DNA of 57,488 bases, taken from NCBI GenBank assembly GCA_017614395.1, contig JAGABX010000037.1, forward strand, positions 1 through 57,488, in the 5' to 3' direction. Origin of the DNA: Eubacterium sp. Lineage in GTDB: Bacteria > Bacillota > Clostridia > Lachnospirales > Lachnospiraceae. Position 1 is the stretch's first letter. Each line of letters begins with the position of its first letter. The translations under genes were made by a program, and so were the position numbers. Below, in pieces: positions 45,309-54,053 of this stretch. The notes beneath the pieces were generated by a model. The model had not been told where the DNA came from, made no database searches, and worked only from the letters and a program-made list of their open reading frames with translations.

Positions 45309-47393
45309 ATGAATACCGAAAAAATGAAGGGAGTCCTTACCAGTTACCTGCGTTGGCCGCTGATTTTAGGTATACTCCTCATCATCATGAATATACATGC
45401 CTATACCATCGATGAAACCGTCGGATTATATACGACGGTCTACGTTGGTGTGTATTTTATTTTCGCCCTGCTGCTTTTTCTGGTAAAAAGGCGCACTGTA
45501 CTGCGCGATTTAGTTACCTATGCCATGAGGTTCCATGTTGCAACCAAAAAAATCGCATCTGAATTTGAAATGCCCATGTGCATACTTGACTCCAATTTCA
45601 TCAGTATCTGGGACAACGATCTTTTCAGGAAAAAGTTTGCGGCTGAGTTAGGACGGCGTTTCGGAATCACCGAGGCAATTCCCGCTATTGACACAAAATC
45701 CATGCCAAAGGACGACGGTGAAACTGCGGACATCCATTTCCATATGAACGATACATACTATCATGCGTTTATTCGGCGTCTCCATATCGACCACACTTTA
45801 GAGGGTGATAAAAAGGTTGAAAAAGAACTGAAACGTCGCGCACACCATATAGGAATCTCGGGACAGTTATTTGTTCTCTACCTGTTTGATGAAACCGATT
45901 TAGTCAGGGTAATGCAGGAAAACTCAGACCAGCGCCTCGACATAGGTCTTCTCTATATCGACAATTACGAGGAGAGTCTGGATAGCGTTGATGATGTCCG
46001 GAGGTCTCTGCTGATCGCGCTCGTTGACAGAAAGATAAACAAATACATGCTTCAGCATGATGCAATTGTCAGAAAACTTGAAAAAGATAAATACATCTTC
46101 ATATTACAGCATAAATACTTAGCGCACATGCAGGCGGAAAAGTTCTCTATTCTGGAAGATATCAAAAGCGTAAACTCCGGAGTGGCTGAGGAAACCAACA
46201 TAACCATTTCAATCGGAATCGGTTCACAGATTGAAACATACCGCAAACGCCAGGAATACGCGCGTTCCGCAATCGATCTTGCGCTCGGGCGCGGTGGTGA
46301 CCAGGTTGTAATAAAAACAAAGGACAATACTTTGTATTACGGCGGAAAAAGCATTGAGCAGGAAAAAAACACCCGTGTCAAAGCGCGTGTCAAGGCGCAT
46401 GCCCTGCGTGATTCCATCGAGGTTGCAGACCGCCTGATCATAATGGGACATAATATGCCTGATGTCGACGCCATCGGCAGCGCGCTCGGCATATACAGAA
46501 TCGCGACAGATCTCGGAAAACCTGCGCGAATTGTTGTTGACAGCATGACATCGGCTTTGGAACCGTTGCTGAATTTATTTAAGGGCAACAAGGACTATCC
46601 TTCGGATCTGTTTTTAAATGCCGGACAGGCTGCCGAATATGTCGGGAACGGCGTGGGCGTGCTTCTCGTTGTTGTTGATGTCAACCGCCCATCCTACACT
46701 GATGCCCCGTCGCTCATTGACAAAGTGACCTCAACCGTTGTCATCGATCATCACAGACAGACCGGTGAGGTTTTTGAGCATGCAACACTCTCCTATGTGG
46801 AACCGTTCGCGTCATCAGCCAGCGAAATGGTTGCCGAGATAATCCAGTATTCAGGTGATGAGATCAAACTGCGCACGCTTGAGGCGGACGCCCTCTACTC
46901 CGGCATACTGCTTGATACAAACAATTTCATGAACAAACCGGGTGTGCGGACATTCGAGGCAGTTGCATTTTTGCGCAGGTGCGGCGCCGAGATGATCCGG
47001 ATACGCAAAATGTTCCGCACGGATTTGGAAGAATACAAGGTTCAGGCAGAGGCCGTCCGCAACATGAACCTTTTTATGGATGCGTATGCGATTGCGCCGT
47101 GCCGGGCTGACAATTTCCCGGATCCGACTATCATAGGTTCAAAAATCGCAAACTCATTCCTGGATATACAGGGAGTCAAGGCCTCATTTGTATTAACTGA
47201 ATACAACGGAAAAATCTTCATCAGCGCGCGCTCCATAGACGAGCTGAACGTACAGCTTGTCTGTGAGAAACTCGGCGGAGGAGGCCACATCAATATGGCC
47301 GGCGCGCAACTAACGGGAATATCGCTGGATGATGCTATTCAGCGTGTCAAGGATGTTCTGACAACCATGAGAAAGGAAGGTGATATCGATTGA
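45309..47393 (+). CDS. gdpP: Cyclic-di-AMP phosphodiesterase GdpP
   Basis: Hydrolyses the second messenger c-di-AMP, which controls potassium and osmolyte balance and wall stress. The 694-residue protein has two N-terminal membrane helices (about 10-60), a PAS-like domain, a degenerate GGDEF domain (about 190-330), and a DHH/DHHA1 phosphodiesterase domain. The latter shows GHNMPDVDAIGSA near 385, VIDHHRQTGE near 480 and the C-terminal EKLGGGGHINMAGAQL. The ATG at 45309 follows GGAGG by 7 bases; an upstream in-frame ATG has no such site. The stop overlaps the rplI start (TTGA), a conserved gdpP-rplI arrangement. Confidence 0.95.
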   Translation: MNTEKMKGVLTSYLRWPLILGILLIIMNIHAYTIDETVGLYTTVYVGVYFIFALLLFLVKRRTVLRDLVTYAMRFHVATKKIASEFEMPMCILDSNFISIWDNDLFRKKFAAELGRRFGITEAIPAIDTKSMPKDDGETADIHFHMNDTYYHAFIRRLHIDHTLEGDKKVEKELKRRAHHIGISGQLFVLYLFDETDLVRVMQENSDQRLDIGLLYIDNYEESLDSVDDVRRSLLIALVDRKINKYMLQHDAIVRKLEKDKYIFILQHKYLAHMQAEKFSILEDIKSVNSGVAEETNITISIGIGSQIETYRKRQEYARSAIDLALGRGGDQVVIKTKDNTLYYGGKSIEQEKNTRVKARVKAHALRDSIEVADRLIIMGHNMPDVDAIGSALGIYRIATDLGKPARIVVDSMTSALEPLLNLFKGNKDYPSDLFLNAGQAAEYVGNGVGVLLVVVDVNRPSYTDAPSLIDKVTSTVVIDHHRQTGEVFEHATLSYVEPFASSASEMVAEIIQYSGDEIKLRTLEADALYSGILLDTNNFMNKPGVRTFEAVAFLRRCGAEMIRIRKMFRTDLEEYKVQAEAVRNMNLFMDAYAIAPCRADNFPDPTIIGSKIANSFLDIQGVKASFVLTEYNGKIFISARSIDELNVQLVCEKLGGGGHINMAGAQLTGISLDDAIQRVKDVLTTMRKEGDID

Positions 47394-47842
47394 AAGTAGT
47401 ACTTTTTGAAGACGTCAAATCTCTCGGGAAAAAGGATGATATAGTTGAGGTCAGTGACGGATATGCGAGGAATTTCATTCTCAAGAAAAAGTTGGGCGCC
47501 GAAGCTACACCGAAGGCTCTGAACGATCTGAAACTGAAAAAACAGAACGATGAAAAACGCGCCGCCGAACGGTTGGAGGAGGCTCGCGCTCTCGCTGCGG
47601 AAATCGCAGACAAATCTGTCGAGGTGCATATAAGGGCAGGGCAAAACGGTCAGGCATTCGGAGCCGTCTCGACCAAGGAAATTGCCACAGCCGCGCGCAC
47701 TCAACTCGGAATGGAATTAGACAAGCATAAACTAGTTATGAAAGAACCAATCAAGGCTCTCGGAACATATGAGGTTCCTCTGAAGCTTCATCCCGAAGTT
47801 ACTGCAAAGCTAAAGGTTGTCGTCAAAGACAAGGGAAAATAA
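47390..47842 (+). CDS. rplI: 50S ribosomal protein L9
   Basis: L9 binds domain V of 23S rRNA and reaches out from the L1 stalk side of the large subunit. The 150-residue protein has the N-terminal signature VVLFEDVKSLGKKDDIVEVSDGYARNFILKKK, the long connecting helix and the C-terminal RNA-binding domain. The start is TTG at 47390, overlapping the gdpP stop by 4 bases with AAAGGAAGG upstream, so the two are translationally coupled. Confidence 0.96.
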   Translation: MKVVLFEDVKSLGKKDDIVEVSDGYARNFILKKKLGAEATPKALNDLKLKKQNDEKRAAERLEEARALAAEIADKSVEVHIRAGQNGQAFGAVSTKEIATAARTQLGMELDKHKLVMKEPIKALGTYEVPLKLHPEVTAKLKVVVKDKGK

Positions 47843-47866
47843 AAATCAAAAAGGGGCAATGATCAA

Positions 47867-49240
47867 ATGGAAGAAGAAGCAATTATCCGCAGAGTGATGC
47901 CGCATGATCCGCTGGCTGAACGATCAGTGCTCAGCGCAGTCATGATGGACAACGATGTTCTGCCCGATGTGTGTGACACACTGACGGAAGATGACTTTTA
48001 TGACAAAACCTGTCAGAAGATGTTTCAGGCAATCCGCGAATTATACCGCGAAGCAAAACCGGTTGATCCCGTCACTCTTTCCGACAAAATGAATTCCATG
48101 GGCGTTCCTGCCGATATGCGCAGTCCCGAACTCATCGGGCAGATAGTGAATGCTGTTCCAACCTCTGCCTATGTAGGAGAATATATCAAAATAGTACGTG
48201 GAAAATCCTATTCACGTCAGATAATCAGATTCGCCGAAGGACTCATGGAACGCGGATACAAGGACGAAAACGCTCATGATCTGATCCAGAGCGCAGAGTC
48301 GGAGGTGTTCCGTCTCTCCCAGAGTTTTACCTCAAATACTCATAAAGAAGGCACCATGTATGAGATCATGATGAAGACATTGGCCAGCATTGAGGCTGCT
48401 GCGAACTCAGGCGGTCGTGTCACCGGCATACCTACCGGTTTCCGTGATCTCGACTACCAGATTGCAGGACTCCAGCCCTCCGATCTGATACTGATAGCAG
48501 CCAGGCCGTCAATGGGAAAAACCGCGTTTGCATTGAACATCGCGATGAACGCTGCATTGAAAAGCAATATTTCCACTGTCATTTTTTCGCTGGAAATGTC
48601 AAGCGAGTTATTGGCAAAAAGGCTGCTTTCCATGCAGTCCGGAGTGGATTCGCAAAAAATCCGAACCGGTCAGCTGAGCATAAACGAATGGAAAGAGATT
48701 TCAATGGGCGCGAATCAGTTTTCAAAATCCGATATTATTATCGATGACACGCCCGGAATCACACTGACTCAGCTGCGTACAAAATGCCGCAAACTGAAGG
48801 CTCAGCATGACATAAAACTCGTTTTTATCGACTATCTGCAGCTGATGGTCGGTGAAGGACGCGTAAACGGACGTCAGGAAGAAATTTCCAACATATCGCG
48901 CGGTTTAAAAAGCATCGCGAGAGAGTTGGAGTGCCCGATCGTAGCGCTGTCGCAGTTATCAAGAGGTCCCGAATCAAGAAATGACAAACGCCCTATGCTA
49001 TCGGATTTACGCGAGTCCGGTGCCATAGAACAGGACGCAGACGTCGTCATGTTTTTGTATCGGGACGAATACTATAACAAGGATCAGACGGAGGAAAAGC
49101 TGAAAGGGATAACAGAAGTCATTATCGGAAAACAGCGAAACGGTCCGGTCGGAACGGTCCGTCTGAAGTGGCTGGAACATTTGACGAAATTCGGAAATCT
49201 CGACCACGAAGAAAAAAAGAAATTTGATGATGAAGAATAG
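47867..49240 (+). CDS. dnaB: Replicative DNA helicase DnaB
   Basis: The hexameric 5'-3' helicase of the replication fork (named DnaC in Bacillus). The 457 residues include the N-terminal helical domain (PHDPLAERSVLSAVMMDNDVL), Walker A ARPSMGKTAFALNIA, Walker B VFIDYLQLM, the SLEMSSELLAKRLL motif and the C-terminal RESGAIEQDADVVMFLYRDEYY. There is no intein. It lies 24 bases after rplI with a GGGG site before the ATG. Confidence 0.97.
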   Translation: MEEEAIIRRVMPHDPLAERSVLSAVMMDNDVLPDVCDTLTEDDFYDKTCQKMFQAIRELYREAKPVDPVTLSDKMNSMGVPADMRSPELIGQIVNAVPTSAYVGEYIKIVRGKSYSRQIIRFAEGLMERGYKDENAHDLIQSAESEVFRLSQSFTSNTHKEGTMYEIMMKTLASIEAAANSGGRVTGIPTGFRDLDYQIAGLQPSDLILIAARPSMGKTAFALNIAMNAALKSNISTVIFSLEMSSELLAKRLLSMQSGVDSQKIRTGQLSINEWKEISMGANQFSKSDIIIDDTPGITLTQLRTKCRKLKAQHDIKLVFIDYLQLMVGEGRVNGRQEEISNISRGLKSIARELECPIVALSQLSRGPESRNDKRPMLSDLRESGAIEQDADVVMFLYRDEYYNKDQTEEKLKGITEVIIGKQRNGPVGTVRLKWLEHLTKFGNLDHEEKKKFDDEE

Positions 49241-49267
49241 ATTTTTTATGGGAGGTATTGTTAAACT

Positions 49268-50104
49268 ATGATTCGAATCATTACTGACAGTCTGAGCGAC
49301 CTTACATTGGAACAGGGGAAGGAACTGAACATTGACATTATGTGCCTGAATGTCCGGTTCGGAGATGAGGAGTATGTATGCGGAAAGGAAATGACCAACG
49401 AACAGTTTTATGAAAAACTGGCGACATCACCGCATCCGCCGTCCTCCTCTGCAGTGAATCCGACTGCGTTCACAGAGATATTTAACCGTTATTTGGAGGA
49501 TGACGATGATATCATCTGTATTCTGTTCTCATCAAAAATGAGTGCCACATACCAGAATGCGGTAATAGCTGCATACGAAATCAGCTCAGACAAAATCCGT
49601 ATCATTGATTCGCAGACCGGTCTGACGAGTCAGGCTCTGCTGGTAACACATGCGGTAAAGCTGCGTGATCAGGGAAAGACCGCAGAACAGATTGAAACTG
49701 CGATCAGAGAACTCATCCCTCGCGTACGTACATATCTTGTTGTCGACACAATGGAATACCTGAAACGCGGAGGACGAATTTCCAGTGGCAAAGCATTAGT
49801 CGGTTCACTCCTGCATGTTCACCCCGTAATGCAGATAGTTGCGGACGGGGCTCTGGCTATCGGAAAGGTCAAGGGAAAAAAATCCTGCAACGCCTGGTTA
49901 GTTGACAAACTGCTCGCCGAACCCGCCGACCCGGACTATCCGGTTGTTATCGGACACTCAAATGCATTAGAACGCGCTGAACAATTCGAGGAACAGCTTC
50001 GTGAGGCAGGGATAAGAAATGATTTCATGACCAACTGCATCGGACCTATCATTGGCACGCATGCAGGTCCCAACTGCCTGGGAATCGGCTATATTCTGAA
50101 ATGA
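49268..50104 (+). CDS. DegV family fatty-acid-binding protein
   Basis: DegV (FakB-like) proteins bind a fatty acid in a closed pocket; some present it to the FakA kinase for phosphorylation. The 278 residues have the family opening IRIITDSLSDLTLEQ, SSAVNPTAF with the conserved serines, SSKMSATYQNA, and RIIDSQTGLTSQALL, and the C-terminal GPIIGTHAGPNCLGI. GGGAGG precedes the ATG. It is the last gene of the gdpP operon, 27 bases after dnaB, and is followed by a strong terminator. No fakA is in the window. Confidence 0.93.
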   Translation: MIRIITDSLSDLTLEQGKELNIDIMCLNVRFGDEEYVCGKEMTNEQFYEKLATSPHPPSSSAVNPTAFTEIFNRYLEDDDDIICILFSSKMSATYQNAVIAAYEISSDKIRIIDSQTGLTSQALLVTHAVKLRDQGKTAEQIETAIRELIPRVRTYLVVDTMEYLKRGGRISSGKALVGSLLHVHPVMQIVADGALAIGKVKGKKSCNAWLVDKLLAEPADPDYPVVIGHSNALERAEQFEEQLREAGIRNDFMTNCIGPIIGTHAGPNCLGIGYILK

Positions 50105-50143
50105 TCGACATCATGATAAAATGTCAGACATAATATTGGCAAT

Positions 50144-50177
50144 AAAAAACCTCTCGTTTACCGCGAGAGGTTTTTTT
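50144..50177. terminator. Bidirectional terminator between degV and tRNA-Cys
   Basis: AAAAAACCTCTCG and CGAGAGGTTTTTT form a strong stem with a 7-base loop and T runs on both strands. It ends the gdpP operon on plus and tRNA-Cys on minus. Confidence 0.9.
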
Positions 50178-50179
50178 CG

Positions 50180-50251
50180 AGGCGACTGCCGGATTTGAAC
50201 CGGCGCATCAGGGAGTTGCAGTCCCATGCCTTACCGCTTGGCTAAGTCGCC
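50180..50251 (-). tRNA. tRNA-Cys (anticodon GCA)
   Basis: On the minus strand the acceptor arm GGCGACT/AGTCGCC, anticodon loop CTGCAAC (GCA) and T-loop TTCAAAT form a standard cloverleaf with discriminator U, as expected for tRNA-Cys. The outermost anticodon-stem pair appears to be a mismatch. CCA is not encoded. Confidence 0.93.
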
Positions 50252-50321
50252 ATTTATCCAACGAATGATATATTATCACAATTCCAAGAAAAAAGCAAGT
50301 ACTTTTTATCAGTATTTCTCT

Positions 50322-50455
50322 AGAATGTCTGCGCCTGTTCCGCTCGGGGATCCGTTCTCACCTTGCGGAAACGCAGCGGTGCATGCCTCGAAAATACCTC
50401 GGCTACGCACCGGCGTTTCCTAAAGTCCCCTCGCGAAACAGGCGCAGAGCATTCT
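50322..50455. repeat. Intergenic long palindrome R4
   Basis: A 134-base element whose outer arms of about 30 bases (from AGAATG at 50322 and ending ATTCT at 50455) are complementary with few mismatches; both carry CTGCGCCTGTT. Inner arms GGAAACGC..CGGTGC form a second nested inverted repeat. It lies 18 bases after the stop of the phosphatase gene and shares a 20-base block with R3. The remaining flank, 50252-50321, shows no gene. Confidence 0.75.
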
Positions 50456-50473
50456 CTCGTGCTATGGATGAAA

Positions 50474-52630
50474 CTAATCACGCTTTCCAAAATAATGAAA
50501 TGCCATCATTGTGATGTCATCGAACTGCGGGGCTTCGCCGACAAACGTATCAATGCCGGCGCGGACAATGGGCAGTAGCTTCTCGGGGGATGCGCCCGGC
50601 TCCGTGTTAAGCGCCGTCACAAGGCGTTCCTCACCAAACAGTTCATTGTTCGCGTCTGTTGCCTCGGTCACACCGTCGGTGTAAACAAATACGGTATCAC
50701 CAGGCTCCAGCCTGAACTCATGCTCGCGGAACGGCAGTCCCTCCATCGTTGCGACAGCAGCCCCATGCCGGTATTTTACAAGCTCGTATGCGCCTCCCTC
50801 ATGACACAGCGCCGGATGCTCGTGACCGGCATTTGCAGCCAGTCCCTCGCCGGTTTTGAAATTGAGGATTGCCAGCCAAACCGTAACAAACAGTTCCTCC
50901 TCATTGCCTACGCAGAGCTGGTCGTTTACATCGGACAGGATATCCGACGGGCCTCCGCCCATCAGGGCACGTGTTCGAATCGCTGTCATCGCCCTCACCA
51001 TGAACAGCGCCGCCGGCACACCCTTGCCGGACACGTCCGCCATTACCAGAGCGATATGTTCTCCGTCAACCAGGAAAAAGTCATAAAAATCACCTCCGAC
51101 CTCCTTGGCCGGATCCATTGACGCAAACAGTGTAAAATGTCCCAGTCCGTCAAATTCATTGAAATCTGCCGGCAGCATGCTGGCCTGGATGCGCGTCGCG
51201 ACATTCAGTTCCGCCCCGATACGCTCCTTTTCCTTTGTTATCTCGGTGATATCACGGATATACTGTTTCATGCGCTCCGTCAGCGAACCAAACGACTCGG
51301 CCAGAACCTGGATCTCATCACCGGTATCCTCCTCCCAGACGAAGTCCAGATTATCCCCTTTGATCTCACTCACTTTGGTCGTCAGCAAAGACACCTGCCG
51401 AACCAGCATACGTGAAGCGCGACGTGACAAAATCAGCGCAACCACGCTCAACAGGAAGATTATTACGATAAACATAATTATCATAAATCTGATCTGATTA
51501 TAGGAGGCGGTAACAGTCTCCTCAGTAGATTCCTTTAACATACTTACGAGTTCCTCAGTCGGCTGATTAACCTCCTCTGAAGAGATGATAGTAAGGAATG
51601 ACCATCCTACGGTTTCCAGCGGGGCATAGGCAACATAACTGCTCACGCCGTCTAAATCAAGGAGGCCTATTCCGCGTTCTCCGTCAACCGCCTTGGTGAT
51701 CAGATCCGCCAACGCCGTCTGATTGCTTTTCCGGAGATCCTTCAATTGCTCGGGTTCTGATGAAAAAATCTTACCGCCTCCTGATGAGAATATAACCTGT
51801 CCCTCTCCGTCAATCAGGCAGGCATATCCGTTTTCGCCGACCTTGGTCTCGACAACGGCCTTCTCCAGGTCATCCAGATACATCCCGGCGCCTGCAACTC
51901 CCATAAACTCATCGCCCTTGTAAAAAGGCACGCCGCACATGATTCCGACACCCGAGGTATGCGCGTCTCTGGAAAGGGATGTAAAAAACGGTTTGCCTGT
52001 TTCTTTTGCTCCCTTGTACCACGGCCTGTCCGCCGCCTCATAGGGTAGAATGTTTCCGTTTTCGTCAAACTTTTTCGCGGAGATATAATCTGCCTGGATC
52101 ATTATTCCGCTTTCCGAAGCAATGTAATTCGATACCATATTAGGATCACTTTCATTAATTGACAGCAAAGTGTCCTGCCCGTTTGCGAGTAGTCCCAGTT
52201 CCTTTTGAATAGCAGGATCATTCTGATCTGTCTTTTCCGAAAAAAGCAGCTGCGGTGATAGTTTTCCGTCCATTGATGCATCCGGCAAAGGCACCTGTCT
52301 CACACCGTACGAATCCGGATTATCATACATACGTGTCACCGTATCGGCCATGATCTTTACTGAATTCTGAAATTCCTGCAAAGCATGATCGGCAATCTTA
52401 GCCTGACCGTCAGCCGCCAATTGCAGGGATTGTTCAATCTGTTCCTCCATCGTTACAGCGGAAATCACCGAAGCTTTACCTCCGGCAGTCTCACTGGACT
52501 CTATAAAATCGCTTCTCATCCGTAAAAACATAAAAAATGCAACGAGCGACACAACTAACAAAGAAGACAATGTCAACTGCACTGCTACAATCGCAATCTT
52601 TTTTTGTAATGACTTTTTCTTTTTTTTCAT
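50474..52630 (-). CDS. Cache-HAMP-SpoIIE/RsbU-type protein serine phosphatase
   Basis: A membrane receptor phosphatase. Residues 12-34 are TM1, about 45-375 an extracellular double-Cache sensor, about 385-405 TM2, then a HAMP domain to about 460, a short coil, and a PP2C/SpoIIE phosphatase domain to 718. Metal-binding motifs are present: GGDFYDF near 508, ADVSGKG near 530, TDGVTEATD and FDDITMM. Such enzymes dephosphorylate STAS-domain antagonists in partner-switching pathways. GGAGGAGG precedes the start. It is 64 bases downstream of the GNAT gene and probably in one operon with it and the MATE-HATPase gene; no STAS gene is in the window. Confidence 0.92.
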   Translation of the reverse strand: MKKKKKSLQKKIAIVAVQLTLSSLLVVSLVAFFMFLRMRSDFIESSETAGGKASVISAVTMEEQIEQSLQLAADGQAKIADHALQEFQNSVKIMADTVTRMYDNPDSYGVRQVPLPDASMDGKLSPQLLFSEKTDQNDPAIQKELGLLANGQDTLLSINESDPNMVSNYIASESGIMIQADYISAKKFDENGNILPYEAADRPWYKGAKETGKPFFTSLSRDAHTSGVGIMCGVPFYKGDEFMGVAGAGMYLDDLEKAVVETKVGENGYACLIDGEGQVIFSSGGGKIFSSEPEQLKDLRKSNQTALADLITKAVDGERGIGLLDLDGVSSYVAYAPLETVGWSFLTIISSEEVNQPTEELVSMLKESTEETVTASYNQIRFMIIMFIVIIFLLSVVALILSRRASRMLVRQVSLLTTKVSEIKGDNLDFVWEEDTGDEIQVLAESFGSLTERMKQYIRDITEITKEKERIGAELNVATRIQASMLPADFNEFDGLGHFTLFASMDPAKEVGGDFYDFFLVDGEHIALVMADVSGKGVPAALFMVRAMTAIRTRALMGGGPSDILSDVNDQLCVGNEEELFVTVWLAILNFKTGEGLAANAGHEHPALCHEGGAYELVKYRHGAAVATMEGLPFREHEFRLEPGDTVFVYTDGVTEATDANNELFGEERLVTALNTEPGASPEKLLPIVRAGIDTFVGEAPQFDDITMMAFHYFGKRD

Positions 52631-52694
52631 TTACATAACCTCCTCCGACTTGAACCCACCGGCAAAACCCTAATTACAATTCATACGCATTCTT

Positions 52695-53852
52695 CTAATC
52701 CGTTATTCGCCTGCCATAGAACTCTCCTATGTCATCCGCTATCTCACGGAAGGAATCCGTTAACACGTAATCCTCCATGAACAGATTCCATTCATCCATC
52801 CACTGCATAAAAAACTGTTCTCTTTTTCCGCATACCGGCTTTAATCCGGTGAAGAAAAATCCGATCTTTTTCAACCTCTCATATATCTCCAATACGGAAG
52901 GCGTATCATCAAACAGGGCTATCTGTATTGTGTACATACCCTTTCCCCGGTACTCAGAGACCAGTGCGCGCATTTTCTCCGCCAGATCCCGTCCTTCAGT
53001 GATTACCTGAACTCCGACAAACTGCTGCACTTCATCAACAGTGATATCGACTTCACTCTCCTCAAAACATTTATGTTTATCTGACTGAACCCGTCCGGTT
53101 GCCGATACCGTGTTTTTCGTATCTGTAGTTTCGGTAACCGCAACTTCCGTATCCGTAGTTTCCGTAAGCGTATCGGACGCAGTCAGAATACGGCAGCTGA
53201 CACCCAGCCTGTCGTAAATCTTTTTGCCAAACGGCACCAATTCCTCCGGCAGCCATATTGTGCCTGCGGAGCGCTTTGCCATCGGAAGTATCATTATTCC
53301 CTCGGAGTATTTGTCCGGACGCCCCTTGGCATAGCTGATATGCAGGTTTTTTGATAAAAAGCGGCCGAGCCTGAATCCGACAGGAATCATTCCTTCCTTT
53401 TCACAAGTAATCTGCGTTGCATCATGAAACGTAACTGCATGTACAAACACGGCGCAGGGTGAAACACGATCGAGAATCCGGTAAGTATAGTCAACAAGCG
53501 CTGGTGACAGGCCGGTTCCGCGGTAATCACTGTGCAGGATTTCCGAGGCCGGCTCTATGCATTCATCCACTCCATGGGAATACACGAAAATCTCCATCCC
53601 GGCTATCCTGCCCTCAGTCTCAGCTACAAAAAAAGTATATTTATCGGAATGTGCATGTTCCCTGATCCAGCAGGGATCATAGAAATAAGACTTGAAATAC
53701 TTCTCTCCGTATTCCGAACGGATGCACTCTATCATGCCTGTCTCATCGCCATCCCTATAGAGCCTCAGGATAAATCGGTGATCCTCACCTGTATTTCTGT
53801 TTTTTAATTCAACAGTTTCTGGTTCGATCTTCAACTCGTTTACAGGTATCAT
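52695..53852 (-). CDS. GNAT-family N-acetyltransferase with C-terminal extension
   Basis: A 385-residue cytoplasmic protein. About 20-185 is a GNAT acetyltransferase domain with the acetyl-CoA loop DYRGTGLSPALVDY and a beta-bulge strand before it (CIEPASEILH). About 230-250 is a Thr-rich linker with a duplicated TETTDTxxxV unit. About 265-385 is a second alpha/beta domain (VQVITEGRDLAEKMRALVSEY; FFTGLKPVCGKREQFFMQW) that may be a second, degenerate GNAT fold. The substrate is unknown. GGGAG precedes the ATG at 52695-53852's start. Its position between an RsbW-like fusion and a SpoIIE phosphatase suggests a role in that signalling unit. Confidence 0.75.
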   Translation of the reverse strand: MIPVNELKIEPETVELKNRNTGEDHRFILRLYRDGDETGMIECIRSEYGEKYFKSYFYDPCWIREHAHSDKYTFFVAETEGRIAGMEIFVYSHGVDECIEPASEILHSDYRGTGLSPALVDYTYRILDRVSPCAVFVHAVTFHDATQITCEKEGMIPVGFRLGRFLSKNLHISYAKGRPDKYSEGIMILPMAKRSAGTIWLPEELVPFGKKIYDRLGVSCRILTASDTLTETTDTEVAVTETTDTKNTVSATGRVQSDKHKCFEESEVDITVDEVQQFVGVQVITEGRDLAEKMRALVSEYRGKGMYTIQIALFDDTPSVLEIYERLKKIGFFFTGLKPVCGKREQFFMQWMDEWNLFMEDYVLTDSFREIADDIGEFYGRRITD

Positions 53853-53931
53853 TTTTACTCCCGTTTTTCTCAATCAGAATTCCCACATGTGTTACGACTA
53901 TGCGGGTGGCAACCCATACGCTCCTTATCAC

Positions 53932-54053
53932 ATAAACAGTCATGTTAAGCGGAGCGGATACCGTCCGAAGTTGCGAAGCGAAGCGAAGCAGCGAGGAATA
54001 CGGTATCGGCAACCGGACGGGTTCAGTCAGATAAACAATCATGTTAAGAGGAG
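53932..54053. repeat. Intergenic element R5 with flanking direct repeats
   Basis: Two 23-base direct copies (53932-53954 and 54031-54053, two mismatches; ATAAACARTCATGTTAAG core) bracket a GC-rich palindromic stretch. Inside, GATACCGT pairs with ACGGTATC and CCGTCCG with CGGACGG, the arms interleaved. The right copy contains the stop codon of the MATE-HATPase gene. The rest of the 191-base gap shows no gene. Confidence 0.65.
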
